Below, in pieces: positions 52,294 to 60,859 of a DNA stretch of 64,000 bases (its first letter is position 1; every line of letters starts with the position of its first letter). Location of the stretch: NCBI RefSeq assembly GCF_000711725.1, contig NZ_JONP01000008.1, positions 1 to 64,000 on the forward strand, read 5' to 3'. Below the pieces are notes generated by a model. That model was not told the origin of the DNA and did no database searches. It worked only from the letters and a program-made list of their open reading frames with translations. The stretch comes from Roseomonas aerilata DSM 19363 (lineage in GTDB: Bacteria; Pseudomonadota; Alphaproteobacteria; Acetobacterales; Acetobacteraceae). Position numbers and translations under genes: made by a program.

Positions 52294-53043
52294 TCAGCCC
52301 TTGAACACGTCCTTTCCGGCGCGCCGCTCGGCCAGCTCCTCCACGGTCACTGCCCGCAGGAAGGGGTTGGTCGCGCGCTCCTGGTCGAGGGTCGTCGGCA
52401 CGGTGGCCAGTCCTGCCTTGCGAAGCTCCCGCACCTCTGCCGCCCGGTCCTTCAGCGCCGCGTTGTCCGGCTCCACGGTCAGGGCGAAGCGGGCATTGCT
52501 CTCGGTGTACTCGTGGCCGGGGAGCACGAGCGTGTCGCCCGGCAGCGCGTCCAGCAGGCGCAGCGCGCGGTACATGTCGGCGGGCGTGCCCTCCAGCAGC
52601 CGCCCGCATCCGAGGGAGAAGAGCGTGTCCCCCGCCAGCACCGCGTGGGCGGCGGCGATGTAGAGCGCGACGTGGCCGATGGTGTGACCGGGGCTGTCCA
52701 GCACCTCGATCTCGCCGCTGCCGAGCGGCACGCGGTCGCCCGGCTTCACGGCGATGTCGAGCTTCGGCAGGCGGTGGGCGTCGGCCGCGGCGCCGAGCAC
52801 CTTGGCGCCGGTCTTGCTCACCATCTCGGCCACGCCGTCGATGTGGTCGGGGTGGTGATGGGTCAGCAGGACCCAGTCGAGCCGCCCGGGCTCGGGCATG
52901 TCCTGCAGCGCTGCGAGGTTCGCGCGCGCCTCGCCGGGGTCGCAGAGGGCGACCAGCCCCGTAGCCTCGTCCCGCAGCAGCCAGGCATAGTTGTCCGAGA
53001 GATTGGGCACCGCCTTGGTGGTCCAGCCTGTCGTCCCGCTCAT
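52294..53043 (-). CDS. gloB: Hydroxyacylglutathione hydrolase (glyoxalase II)
   Basis: 249 residues from ATG 53043 with AGGAG 8 nt upstream. Metallo-beta-lactamase fold with the two-metal motif THHHPDHIDG, PGHTIGHVALY, a bridging Asp in LAGDTLFSLGCGRLLEG, and the C-terminal glutathione-binding part (LPGHEYTESNARFAL and the RATNPFLRA segment). It releases D-lactate and glutathione from S-lactoylglutathione. First gene of a three-gene operon; divergent by 39 nt from the methyltransferase gene. Confidence 0.94.
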   Translation of the reverse strand: MSGTTGWTTKAVPNLSDNYAWLLRDEATGLVALCDPGEARANLAALQDMPEPGRLDWVLLTHHHPDHIDGVAEMVSKTGAKVLGAAADAHRLPKLDIAVKPGDRVPLGSGEIEVLDSPGHTIGHVALYIAAAHAVLAGDTLFSLGCGRLLEGTPADMYRALRLLDALPGDTLVLPGHEYTESNARFALTVEPDNAALKDRAAEVRELRKAGLATVPTTLDQERATNPFLRAVTVEELAERRAGKDVFKG

Positions 53044-53082
53044 CCGCTGTCTCCTGAGGTCCGAAACCCCTATATCCCCCCC

Positions 53083-53910
53083 ATGGTCGCCGAGGTCCAC
53101 TTCACCGCCTGGGGATTGCAGGGCTTCTACGAGGCCCCCTTGGGCGCCGTCACGCGCCGGATCCTGCGCGCGCGGCTGCGCCAGCTCTGGCCGGAGCTGA
53201 CGGGGCGGGAGGTGCTGGGCATCGGTCATGCCGGGCCCTACCTGCGGCTCTGGCGGCGGGGCGCGGCGCGGCTGGTGGCGACCACCCCCGTTTCGCTCGC
53301 GGTCGGCAACGGCATGGCGCCCTGGCCGCCGGACGGCCCCTGCTGCGCCGCGCTCACGGAGGAGGACCGGCTGCCCTTCGCCGACGTCTCCTTCGACAAC
53401 GTGCTCCTCGTCCACGGCCTGGAAGCCGCGGGCAACGGCCGGCGCCTGCTGCGCGAGGCCTGGCGGGTGCTGCGGCCGGAGGGGCGGCTGCTGGCGGTGG
53501 TGGCCAACCGCCGCTCCGTCTGGGCCCATCTTGAGCGCACGCCCTTCGGCCACGGCCAGCCCTATTCCCCTGGCCAGCTCGCCCGGCTTCTGGAACGCTC
53601 CATGTTCGAGGTGGAGCGGCGCGAGGCCGCGCTCTTCATCCCGCCCTTCGGCCTGCGCCCGCTGCTGCGCGGTGCCAAGCTGTGGGAGGCGGCGGGGCGC
53701 AGCCTGCTGCCGCAGCTCGGCGGCGTGACGGTGATCGAGGCGCGGAAGTCCGTGCAGGGCCTTATCCCAGCACTGGAGGCTCCGGCGCGGCCCCTGCGGC
53801 GGCCGGTTCGTGCCCAGGCGGTGCGGCAGGGCTGGGCGGTGGCCGATGAAGCCGGTACGCCGCCGGTGCGTTCCCCGATCCCGGCCGCAAGGGCGCGAAG
53901 GGCCCAATAG
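53083..53910 (+). CDS. SAM-dependent methyltransferase
   Basis: 275 residues. The N-terminus (FTAWGLQGFYEAPLGAVTRR) and core (LTGREVLGIGHAGPYL, PFADVSFDNVLLVHGLEAA, LREAWRVLRPEGRLLAVVANR) match the class I methyltransferases that commonly lie divergent from gloB in alphaproteobacteria. The glycine-rich motif I is degenerate (GIGHAG). The C-terminal 40 residues are a basic, proline-rich tail. The substrate is unknown. Confidence 0.85.
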   Translation: MVAEVHFTAWGLQGFYEAPLGAVTRRILRARLRQLWPELTGREVLGIGHAGPYLRLWRRGAARLVATTPVSLAVGNGMAPWPPDGPCCAALTEEDRLPFADVSFDNVLLVHGLEAAGNGRRLLREAWRVLRPEGRLLAVVANRRSVWAHLERTPFGHGQPYSPGQLARLLERSMFEVERREAALFIPPFGLRPLLRGAKLWEAAGRSLLPQLGGVTVIEARKSVQGLIPALEAPARPLRRPVRAQAVRQGWAVADEAGTPPVRSPIPAARARRAQ

Positions 53911-53951
53911 GCCGCCGCCCCCTAGGGCCGAGGATCAGAGGAATTTTCGCC

Positions 53952-54572
53952 ATGACCCGTGCCCTCCTGACCGCCACCGCCCTGACGGGGGCTCTCCTGG
54001 CCGCCGGCGGCCCCGCCCTGGCCCAGGACGCCACGACGCGCATGGTTCCCGCCGGCCCGCCGGTGCTCGTGCAGCCGATGGTGCCCGAGAGCTCTCTCCC
54101 GCCCGGCACGGTGCCGCAGCCGCTCGTCCCCGGCGCCACGATCATCCAGACCGACCCCGGCCCGCCCCGCGGCAACACCCGCACCGGCCAGCTTCGCTGC
54201 GACGTGGCGGGCGGCATCAGCTGGGTCTTCGGCTCTACCCGCTCCCTCACCTGCGAGTTCCGGCCCTCCAACGGCCCGGTTGAGCTCTACGCCGGCGAGA
54301 TCCGCCGCTTCGGCGTGGATATCGGCTTCACCGGCCGCAGCACGATCGTCTGGACCGTGGTCAGCACGGGTTCCGACATCGCGCCGGGTAGCCTGGCCGG
54401 AAACTACGGTGGCGCCTCCTCCAACATCGCGGCCGGGCTCGGCCTCGGCAGCGCGGCCCTGATCGGCGGCAGCGGCGACCAGGTGGCGCTCCAGCCGCTC
54501 TCGATCGAGAGCAGCACGGGCGTGAACCTCGCGGCCGGCATCGCCGAGCTGTCGCTGCGCCCGGCGGGCTGA
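53952..54572 (+). CDS. DUF992 family secreted protein
   Basis: 206 residues with AGAGGAA 9 nt upstream. Signal peptide (about 1-25, cut near ALAQ), a Pro-rich linker, then the DUF992 domain: LRCDVAGGISWVFGSTRSLTC, GEIRRFGVDIGFTG, LAGNYGGASSNIAAGLGLG and LQPLSIESSTGVNLAAGIAE. This is an alphaproteobacterial envelope family of unknown role with one likely disulfide (Cys in LRC and LTC). It lies 41 nt downstream of the methyltransferase gene and is probably co-transcribed. Confidence 0.9.
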   Translation: MTRALLTATALTGALLAAGGPALAQDATTRMVPAGPPVLVQPMVPESSLPPGTVPQPLVPGATIIQTDPGPPRGNTRTGQLRCDVAGGISWVFGSTRSLTCEFRPSNGPVELYAGEIRRFGVDIGFTGRSTIVWTVVSTGSDIAPGSLAGNYGGASSNIAAGLGLGSAALIGGSGDQVALQPLSIESSTGVNLAAGIAELSLRPAG

Positions 54573-54596
54573 GGGCCGCCGCACCCATCGCTCCGA

Positions 54597-54626
54597 CCCC
54601 TGCCCGGCAAGTCAGCCCGGCAGGGG
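54597..54626. terminator. Bidirectional hairpin between convergent genes
   Basis: An 8-bp perfect stem (54597-54604 CCCCTGCC with 54619-54626 GGCAGGGG, 14-nt loop). The minus-strand gene's stop codon lies in the loop. It probably terminates both the DUF992 and the SnoaL-like transcripts; no U-tract is seen. Confidence 0.5.
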
Positions 54627-54995
54627 CGAGCTGTGGAACTGGAGGATGCGCCAGTCGCCGTCCCGCCGGGTGACGACGATGCTGAGGCGGAGCGGCAGGA
54701 TCTCCACCCCGCCTCCCGAATCCGGTCCGACCTCCCATTGGCCCGAGACGAGGGCCACGGATTCCGACGCGGCGAGGACTGTTCCGGACCGCCAGGCTGC
54801 CCGCCGCTCCCCCGGCCCGCGGCGCCCGAGCGGCGCGAAATACCTGCGCACCGCCTCCGGTTCCGTCGCGAGTTCCGGCATGGCCGTCCCCCAGACGAGG
54901 GCATCCGGCCAGAACAGGGCGCGAATGGCCGCGGGATCGGCGGCCGTGAAGGCCGCGAGGAAGCGCCCGAGCACCGCCCGCGCCGCTTCCTCCAC
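54612..54995 (-). CDS. SnoaL/DUF4440-like NTF2-fold protein
   Basis: 127 residues from GTG 54995; a TTG at 55022 just after the upstream stop would add nine residues. FLAAFTAADPAAIRALFWPDALVWG, a central VALVSGQWEV and a C-terminal DGDWRILQFHSS fit the SgcJ/EcaC/DUF4440 branch of the NTF2-like fold. Such proteins are small isomerases, cyclases or binding proteins; no active site can be named. It follows the orphan tctC gene in the same direction. Confidence 0.7.
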   Translation of the reverse strand: MEEAARAVLGRFLAAFTAADPAAIRALFWPDALVWGTAMPELATEPEAVRRYFAPLGRRGPGERRAAWRSGTVLAASESVALVSGQWEVGPDSGGGVEILPLRLSIVVTRRDGDWRILQFHSSPLPG

Positions 54996-55027
54996 CCCGC
55001 CCGTCGCCGCGCCCTCTGCCAAGAGCC

Positions 55028-56029
55028 CTATTCCGGCTTGATGTTCCGCTGGCGGATAAGCTCGCCCCACTTGCTCCGCTCCCCGGCCGCGTAGGGACCG
55101 AACTGCTCGGGCGTCCCGCCCACGGGGTCGATGGCCAGCGGCTCCAGCCGCGCCTTGGTGGCGGCCGAGAGCATGATCCGCCGCGATTCCTCCGAGAGCC
55201 GCTGAAGCACCGGCTGGGGCGTTCCCGCGGGCGCGAAGAAGCCGAAATCGGTGCTCGCGCGGTAGCCGGGATAGCCCAGCTCGGCGATGGTCGGGACATC
55301 GGGCGCCTGCGGGCTGCGCTCGGCGCCCGAGTAGCCGAGGGCGAGCAGGGTGCGGTCGCGCAGGTAGGGGATGGCGGTGACGGAATCGACGAAGGAGAGG
55401 GTGGTCTCCTTCGCGATCACGGCCTGCACGCCGGCGGCGCCGCTGCGATAGGGCACGTGCAGCCACTGCACCTTCGCCATGTCCTGCAGCAGCTCGGGCC
55501 CGAGATGGTTGGCGACGCCCGAGCCGGCGGAGGCGAAGGTGATCGCCCCCGGCCGCGCGCGGGAGGCGTCGATGAGGGCCGCGAGGGTCTTGTAGGGCGA
55601 GTTCGGCTCGACGCAGAGGAACATCGCGTTCGTCGCCAGCAGGCCGATGGGCGCGAAGGCGTTGTCGTTGTCGTAGGGCAGGCGCTCGTACATGGCGGGC
55701 GCCATGGCGAAGGTGCCGTTCGGCACAACGCCGAGCGTGTAGCCGTCCGGCCGCGCGCGGGCGAGGAAGGCCATGCCGACCGTGCCGCTGCCGCCCGCGC
55801 GGTTGTCCACTACGAACTGCTGGCCGAGCGCGGTGGAGAGCTCCTGCGCCAGCAGGCGCGCGATGAAGTCCGTGGAGCCGCCGGGCGCGAAGGGCACCAT
55901 CACGGACACGGCGCGGTTGGGATAGGCCACGGCGTCCCGGCCCTGGGCCATGGCCGCGCCCATCGGCAGGGAGGCGGCGCCGGCCAGGGCGGGCGCGGCC
56001 TGAAGCAGGCGGCGGCGGGTGGGGGTCAT
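55028..56029 (-). CDS. Orphan TctC/Bug-family solute-binding protein
   Basis: 333 residues. The signal peptide has a twin-arginine-like start (TRRRLLQAAPALAGAASLPMG). The Bug fold shows VMVPFAPGGSTDFIARLLAQ, VVDNRAGGSGTVGM, GVVPNGTFAMAPAMY and VPTIAELGYPGYRAS. It binds a carboxylate in the periplasm. No tctA or tctB gene is adjacent, so it either borrows a permease or acts in sensing, as proposed for many Bug proteins. It is divergent from an amidohydrolase gene. Confidence 0.92.
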   Translation of the reverse strand: MTPTRRRLLQAAPALAGAASLPMGAAMAQGRDAVAYPNRAVSVMVPFAPGGSTDFIARLLAQELSTALGQQFVVDNRAGGSGTVGMAFLARARPDGYTLGVVPNGTFAMAPAMYERLPYDNDNAFAPIGLLATNAMFLCVEPNSPYKTLAALIDASRARPGAITFASAGSGVANHLGPELLQDMAKVQWLHVPYRSGAAGVQAVIAKETTLSFVDSVTAIPYLRDRTLLALGYSGAERSPQAPDVPTIAELGYPGYRASTDFGFFAPAGTPQPVLQRLSEESRRIMLSAATKARLEPLAIDPVGGTPEQFGPYAAGERSKWGELIRQRNIKPE

Positions 56030-56157
56030 TCTTGGCTCCTCCGGCGGTGGTGCGGCCTGTTGCGGCCCGGTTGACTCGTCTTCGCCGGGGAGGATGCCCT
56101 ATCCCGGGAGATGGGGAAGGTCCGTCAGTGGCGGACGGGGGAAGAAAGGGAGCGCCG

Positions 56158-57402
56158 ATGCCGGCAGGGGTGGTGTTGCGGGCCGCGGCCGCCTGGACCG
56201 GAACCGGCGCGCCGCCCGTCGAGCGGGCGGAACTGCATGTCGAGGCCGGCCACATCGCCTGGCTCGGCCGTCAGGGCGAGCGGCCCCCGCCCGAGGACGC
56301 GCGCGTGGTCGATCTCGGCGCCCACTGGCTGCTGCCGGGCTTCGTGGACGCGCACCTGCACCTCTGGGGCCTGGACCTATCCGAGCCCGCCGCGCTGTGG
56401 AACTGGCCGCAGGCCTATCGCACGGCTCGGGCGGTCGCGGATCTCGGCGCGCTGCTTGCGGGCGGCATCACCGCCGTGCGCTGCTGCGGCGGGCCGCTCG
56501 GCCCCTCCCTCGCCCGCGCGGTGCGGGAGGGCGTGGTGGCAGGGCCGCGGATCGTCGCGGCCGGGGAGTTCATCTGCTCCCGCGCCGGCACCTGGGACCA
56601 CGTCGCCTTCCCGCAGCGCTGGGCGGAGGAGCTGGGGATGCTCGCGGACGGGCCGGAGGAGTGCCGGCGCCGCGTGCGAGAGCGCGTCCGCCAGGGGGCT
56701 GACTTCATCAAGATCGGCGGCTCCGTGGGCGAGCACGCCGACGCGCTCCGCCCCTGGGGCGACGACCCCGGCCGGCTGCGCCTCTCCTACTCGGACGAGG
56801 AGGTACGGATCGTGGTCGAGGAGGCCCGGCGGAACGGGCTCCGCGTCGCGACCCACGCGATCGGCGAGGCGGCGGTGGCCCAGGCGGTCGCCGCCGGCGT
56901 GCACAGCGTGGAGCACGGCCACGGCGCCTCCGAGGAGGCGGTGCGGCGCATGGCGGGGGAGGGGATCTGGCTCGTCCCGACCCTCGCCCTGCCGGCGCTG
57001 CGGGCGGAGCGCGCGCCGCCCGCGGTGGCCGCCCACTGGCAGCGACACCGCGAGGTGCAGCGGCGCTCCCTGGAACTGGCCATGCGGCACGGCGTGCGGA
57101 TCGCGGCCGGCACCGACTTCGTCGGCCCGCCCTTCACGCCGCTGGGGCCGGATGCCTGCGAGATGGAACTGCTGGTGGAGGCCGGCATGGCGCCGGAGCG
57201 GGCGCTGCTGGCGGGCACGGCGGAGGGCGCGGCGCTGCTGGGCCTTGGGGAGGAGACCGGCACCCTCCTGCCTGGGCGGGCGGCGGATATCGTGGCGCTG
57301 CCCGGCGACCCCCGGCGCGACATCAGGCTGGTGCGTCGGCCGGGCTTCGTCATGGCGGCGGGCGCCGTCGTGCTGGACGGGCGCGCGTCCGCCGCCCCTT
57401 AG
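56158..57402 (+). CDS. Amidohydrolase-family metalloenzyme
   Basis: 414 residues from ATG 56158 with AGGGAG 7 nt upstream. Metal motif H66-x-H68 in GFVDAHLHLWG, then KIGGSVGEHADALR with the usual Lys position, ATHAIGEAAVAQAVAAGVHSVEHGHG with two His ligands, and AAGTDFVGPP with the Asp. It is a cytoplasmic hydrolase of the imidazolonepropionase/prolidase-like subgroup; the substrate is unknown. It ends 4 nt before the convergent pcaG stop codon. Confidence 0.87.
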   Translation: MPAGVVLRAAAAWTGTGAPPVERAELHVEAGHIAWLGRQGERPPPEDARVVDLGAHWLLPGFVDAHLHLWGLDLSEPAALWNWPQAYRTARAVADLGALLAGGITAVRCCGGPLGPSLARAVREGVVAGPRIVAAGEFICSRAGTWDHVAFPQRWAEELGMLADGPEECRRRVRERVRQGADFIKIGGSVGEHADALRPWGDDPGRLRLSYSDEEVRIVVEEARRNGLRVATHAIGEAAVAQAVAAGVHSVEHGHGASEEAVRRMAGEGIWLVPTLALPALRAERAPPAVAAHWQRHREVQRRSLELAMRHGVRIAAGTDFVGPPFTPLGPDACEMELLVEAGMAPERALLAGTAEGAALLGLGEETGTLLPGRAADIVALPGDPRRDIRLVRRPGFVMAAGAVVLDGRASAAP

Positions 57403-57406
57403 CGGC

Positions 57407-58009
57407 TCAAACCGCCATCCACACGGTCTCGCCCTCGCCCTGGAGGCGAAGGTCGAGGTTCCAGGTGCCGTCGACGGCGGGCTTGGCGATCATGGTGCCG
57501 CGGCGCGCTTCGGGCACGGCGTTGAGCACGGGGTCGGTCCCGTTCAGCGCCTCGCCCTCGAAGTAGAGGCGGGTGCAGACGTGCTGGAGCAGCCCGCGCG
57601 CGAAGACGGCGAGTGCGACGTGCGGCGCCTGCAGGGCGTTGGCCCCTGCATGCGGCCCCACCGGCACCGGGCCGGGCTTGAGGGTGGTGAAGCGGAAGCG
57701 CCCCTCCTTGTCGGTGGCGCAGCGGCCATAGCCCTGGAAAGCCGTGGGGTCGCCGTTCGGGTCCGGGTAGCGGCCCTCGGGGTCGGCGTGCCAGATCTCG
57801 ACCATGGCGTCGGTCACCAGCGCACCGGTGCCGTCCCGGAGCGTGCCGGTGAGCACGATGCGCTCGCCGGGCGGCAGCTCCCCCGCGAAGTGGCGCGTGG
57901 TGTCCGCCCATTCCGGGAAGTCCACCAGGTGCCAGTAGGGGCCGGCGGTCTGGTGGGCGGAAGCAATGGTCGCCTCGGAGGGGGCGAGCTCGGGCGTGGC
58001 GTCGGCCAT
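57407..58009 (-). CDS. pcaG: Protocatechuate 3,4-dioxygenase alpha subunit
   Basis: 200 residues from ATG 58009; a GTG at 58015 overlapping the pcaH stop is an alternative. Intradiol dioxygenase fold with ASAHQTAGPYWHL at the start, MVEIWHADPEGRYPDP and GRFRFTTLKPGPVP. It lacks the paired His ligands, as expected for the non-catalytic alpha subunit. With PcaH it opens the protocatechuate ring to 3-carboxymuconate. No pcaB, pcaC or pcaD gene is in the window. Confidence 0.92.
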   Translation of the reverse strand: MADATPELAPSEATIASAHQTAGPYWHLVDFPEWADTTRHFAGELPPGERIVLTGTLRDGTGALVTDAMVEIWHADPEGRYPDPNGDPTAFQGYGRCATDKEGRFRFTTLKPGPVPVGPHAGANALQAPHVALAVFARGLLQHVCTRLYFEGEALNGTDPVLNAVPEARRGTMIAKPAVDGTWNLDLRLQGEGETVWMAV

Positions 58010-58011
58010 GG

Positions 58012-58725
58012 TCACTGGTCCTCCATCGGGGTGGCCTCGCGGCCGCGCAGCACGATGTCGAAGCGGTAGCCGAGCGCCCATTCGGGCTTCGTCAGCTCAA
58101 GATCGAAGCTTGCGACCAGCCGGTTGCGCGCGGCCTCGTCGGGCACCGTGTTGAAGATCGGGTCGAGCGGCAGCAGCGGGTCGCCCGGGAAGTACATCTG
58201 GGTGATCATGCGCTGGGCGAAGCCGTGGCCGAACAGGGAGTAGTGGATGTGGTTCGGCCGCCAGGCGTTCTGGTGGTTGCGCCAGGGATAGGCGCCGGGG
58301 CGGATGGTGACGTAGCGGTACCAGCCGTCCTCGTCGGTGAAGACGCGGCCCATGCCGCGGAAGTTGGGATCGAGCGGGGCGTCGTGGTCGTCGCCCTCGT
58401 GGTTGTAGCGGCCGGCGGCATTGGCCTGCCAGACCTCGACCATGGCGTGGCGAATGGGGCGCCCGTCCTCGTCGGTGAGCCGCCCGCCCACGATGATGCG
58501 CTCGCCCATGGCAGCGCCCGCGCCGTTCTCCAGCACCGTCAGGTCCACCACCTCGGGGTACCGCGCCGCGGTGAAGAGCGGGCTGCTCGTCTCCGTCAGC
58601 GTGTGCGGCAGTTCCAGCAAGGGCTGCTGCGGGTGGCGCGCCCGCGTGCTGCCATAGGCCGGGCTGTTCAGCGGCGGCTGCGTCCCCGCCCCAGGACGAC
58701 GATAGCCATGCACCACCTCGCTCAT
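58012..58725 (-). CDS. pcaH: Protocatechuate 3,4-dioxygenase beta subunit
   Basis: 237 residues from ATG 58725 with GGAGG upstream. The PcaH N-terminal domain (YGSTRARHPQQPLLELPHTLTE region) is followed by the intradiol core: MVEVWQANAAGRYNH, WYRYVTIRPGAYPW and RPNHIHYSLFGHGF, which carry the two Tyr and two His iron ligands. Catalytic subunit of the Fe(III) enzyme. First gene of a pcaHG operon, divergent from a LysR regulator. Confidence 0.95.
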   Translation of the reverse strand: MSEVVHGYRRPGAGTQPPLNSPAYGSTRARHPQQPLLELPHTLTETSSPLFTAARYPEVVDLTVLENGAGAAMGERIIVGGRLTDEDGRPIRHAMVEVWQANAAGRYNHEGDDHDAPLDPNFRGMGRVFTDEDGWYRYVTIRPGAYPWRNHQNAWRPNHIHYSLFGHGFAQRMITQMYFPGDPLLPLDPIFNTVPDEAARNRLVASFDLELTKPEWALGYRFDIVLRGREATPMEDQ

Positions 58726-58837
58726 CACCTCTCCTCCCTCTCCGACAAGATCCCTTTGGGTCGCGGCGGGACCCGCCCTTCGCCGCAGGATCACACCGCC
58801 GCGCCATGCCCATCAATGCGCGGATCTGGCGGAATTC

Positions 58838-58852
58838 ATAGGCTGAACCTAT
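58838..58852. promoter_or_regulatory. LysR-type operator between pcaH and its regulator
   Basis: A perfect interrupted palindrome ATAGGCTGAACCTAT contains the T-N11-A pattern (58839 to 58851) typical of LysR-type binding sites. It lies 9 nt before the regulator's ATG and 112 nt upstream of the pcaH start, so it could serve both autoregulation and activation of pcaHG. Confidence 0.7.
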
Positions 58853-58861
58853 TGGTTGGTC

Positions 58862-59764
58862 ATGCCGTCGCGCCGCCTTGGATACTTCGTCGCCGTCGCC
58901 GAGGAGCTGCATGTCGGCCGCGCGGCGGAGGTGCTGGGGATGAGCCAGCCCGCCCTGACGCAGCAACTCCGCGTGCTCGAGGCCGAGATCGGCGTGCCGC
59001 TGGTGCGCCGGGCCGGGAGGGGCATCGCCCTGACCGAGGCGGGCACCGCCCTGCTGCCGGAGGCGCGGGCGACTTTGGAGCAGGAGGCGCACGCCATCGC
59101 CGTCGCACGCCGCGTGGGGCGTGGCGAGGCGAGTTCACTCAACATCGGCTATGTCAGCACCGCCATGCTGGAGCCGGCGCTGCCGGAGCTGCTGTTTCGC
59201 TTCCGGGCGGAGGTGCCGGAGGTCGGGTTGCACCTGGAGGAAGCGGTGGTGGCGGACCAGCTCCTCGGCCTCCAGAAGCAGCGGCTGGATCTGGCGATCG
59301 TTCGCGAGCCCGCCGGGCCGCTTCCGCCGGGCATCGGGTCGCGGCCCTTCGAGGCCGGGCGGCTGCTCGCGGCCGTGCCCTCGGCGGTCGCCGCCCGCTT
59401 CGGCACGGCGATCAGTCCCGCCGATCTCGCGGAGTTCCCCTTCATCGTGCTGCGCGACCCCGACGGGCTGGGCCTCGGGCACAGCGCCTGGAGCCTTTGC
59501 CGGCGGGCGGGCTTCACGCCGCGGATCAGCGCGCGGGTGGCGGACGTGATCGGCGCCATGGGCCTGGTGGCGGCCGGCTTCGGCGTCAGCCTCGTTCCGG
59601 CCTCCCTCCGGCGCGTGAACATCCACGGGGTGGAATTGCTGGACGTGACGGGGCCGGGGGCCGAGACGGGCCTGGCCATCCTCTACAGCGCCGCCGGCAC
59701 CTCGGCCGCTCTCAGGCGCTTCCTGCAGCTTGCCTCCGCCCCGAGGAAGGAGGGAGGCGGATGA
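58862..59764 (+). CDS. LysR-family transcriptional regulator, probably of pcaHG
   Basis: 300 residues from ATG 58862. The N-terminal winged helix-turn-helix (LGYFVAVAEELHVGRAAEVL and SQPALTQQLRVLEAEIGVPL, about 5-60) is followed by a LysR substrate-binding domain (about 90-295, with NIGYVSTAMLEPALPELL). Divergent placement from pcaH and the palindrome in between suggest it activates protocatechuate degradation, in the manner of PcaQ. The inducer is not known. Confidence 0.9.
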   Translation: MPSRRLGYFVAVAEELHVGRAAEVLGMSQPALTQQLRVLEAEIGVPLVRRAGRGIALTEAGTALLPEARATLEQEAHAIAVARRVGRGEASSLNIGYVSTAMLEPALPELLFRFRAEVPEVGLHLEEAVVADQLLGLQKQRLDLAIVREPAGPLPPGIGSRPFEAGRLLAAVPSAVAARFGTAISPADLAEFPFIVLRDPDGLGLGHSAWSLCRRAGFTPRISARVADVIGAMGLVAAGFGVSLVPASLRRVNIHGVELLDVTGPGAETGLAILYSAAGTSAALRRFLQLASAPRKEGGG

Positions 59765-59840
59765 GAGGGCGGCTCTGTTTGCCCCCTCGCGCCGCCGGCC
59801 CTAAAGCCTTCCCGCGGCCCCTTGCCGCAGGGAGGACGCC

Positions 59841-59942
59841 GTGCTGCTCGACCCCGCGCTGGCCTGGATCGCCGAGAACCGCACCGGCGTCATCATCATG
59901 GTGGCCGTAATGATGCTGACGATCTGGTTCCGTCGCCGGTAG
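59841..59942 (+). CDS. 33-residue single-pass membrane microprotein
   Basis: GTG 59841 is preceded by GGGAGG with 5-nt spacing, one of the best ribosome sites in the window. The product has a short acidic/polar N-terminus (about 15 residues), a hydrophobic helix GVIIMVAVMMLTIWF and a basic end RRR before TAG, so it should insert with the C-terminus in the cytoplasm. It lies 76 nt after the LysR gene and 26 nt before the convergent hbd stop. The function is unknown. Confidence 0.6.
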   Translation: MLLDPALAWIAENRTGVIIMVAVMMLTIWFRRR

Positions 59943-59968
59943 GGGGCGCCCGGCTTCAGCGCCCCGTA

Positions 59969-60859
59969 TCAGCGCGTGGGGCGGGGCTTCTCGCCGGAGT
60001 AGTCGTAGAAGCCGCGGCCGGTCTTGCGGCCGAGCCAGCCGGCCTCGACATGCTTCACCAGCAGCGGGCAGGGGCGGTACTTGCTGTCGCCCATCCCCTC
60101 GTGCAGCACCTGCATGATGGCGAGGCAGGTATCGAGGCCGATGAAATCGGCCAGTTCCAGCGGCCCCATCGGCTGGTTGGTGCCGAGCTTCATGCCGGTG
60201 TCGATCGAGGCCACGTCGCCCACGCCCTCGTGCAGCGTGTAGACGGCCTCGTTGATCATCGGCATCAGGATGCGGTTGACGATGAAGCCGGGGAAGTCCT
60301 CGCTCGTCGCGGTGGTCTTGCCCATCCTGCGCGCCAGCGCATCGACGGCCTGGTAGGTCGCGTCGTCCGTCGCGATGCCGCGGATGACCTCCACCAGCTT
60401 CATGACCGGCACCGGGTTCATGAAGTGCATGCCGATGAAGCGTGCCGGCCGGTCCGTCACCGCCGCCAGCCGCGTGATCGGGATGGAGGAGGTGTTGGTC
60501 GCGAGGATCGCGTCGGGCTTCAGGTGCGGACAGAGCGCCTTGAAGATCGACTTCTTGACCTCTTCCCGCTCCGTCGCCGCCTCGATGACGATGTCGCAGG
60601 TGCCGAGCATCGCCATGTCGGTACCGGTGGTGATGCGGGCGAGCGCCGCGTCACGGGCCGAGGCCTCCAGCGTGCCCTTGGAGACCTGGCGCTCCATGTT
60701 CTTCGCGATGGTGGCGCGGGCCTTGTCCAGCGCCTCCGGGTTCACGTCGATCATGATGGCGGTGAGGCCGGACCCGGCCGCGACATGCGCGATGCCGTTG
60801 CCCATCTGCCCGGCGCCGATGACGCCGACGGATCCGATTGTCGGCGCCGCGTCGCTCAC
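59969..60859 (-). CDS. 3-hydroxybutyryl-CoA dehydrogenase
   Basis: 296 residues. The NAD-binding start is [18 protein letters not shown], and the 3HCDH family signature lies in [19 protein letters not shown] and the C-terminal domain [19 protein letters not shown]. It interconverts 3-hydroxybutyryl-CoA and acetoacetyl-CoA (PaaH/Hbd type). It is the last gene of the etfB-etfA-hbd operon, overlapping etfA by 4 nt. Confidence 0.94.
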   Translation of the reverse strand: MSDAAPTIGSVGVIGAGQMGNGIAHVAAGSGLTAIMIDVNPEALDKARATIAKNMERQVSKGTLEASARDAALARITTGTDMAMLGTCDIVIEAATEREEVKKSIFKALCPHLKPDAILATNTSSIPITRLAAVTDRPARFIGMHFMNPVPVMKLVEVIRGIATDDATYQAVDALARRMGKTTATSEDFPGFIVNRILMPMINEAVYTLHEGVGDVASIDTGMKLGTNQPMGPLELADFIGLDTCLAIMQVLHEGMGDSKYRPCPLLVKHVEAGWLGRKTGRGFYDYSGEKPRPTR

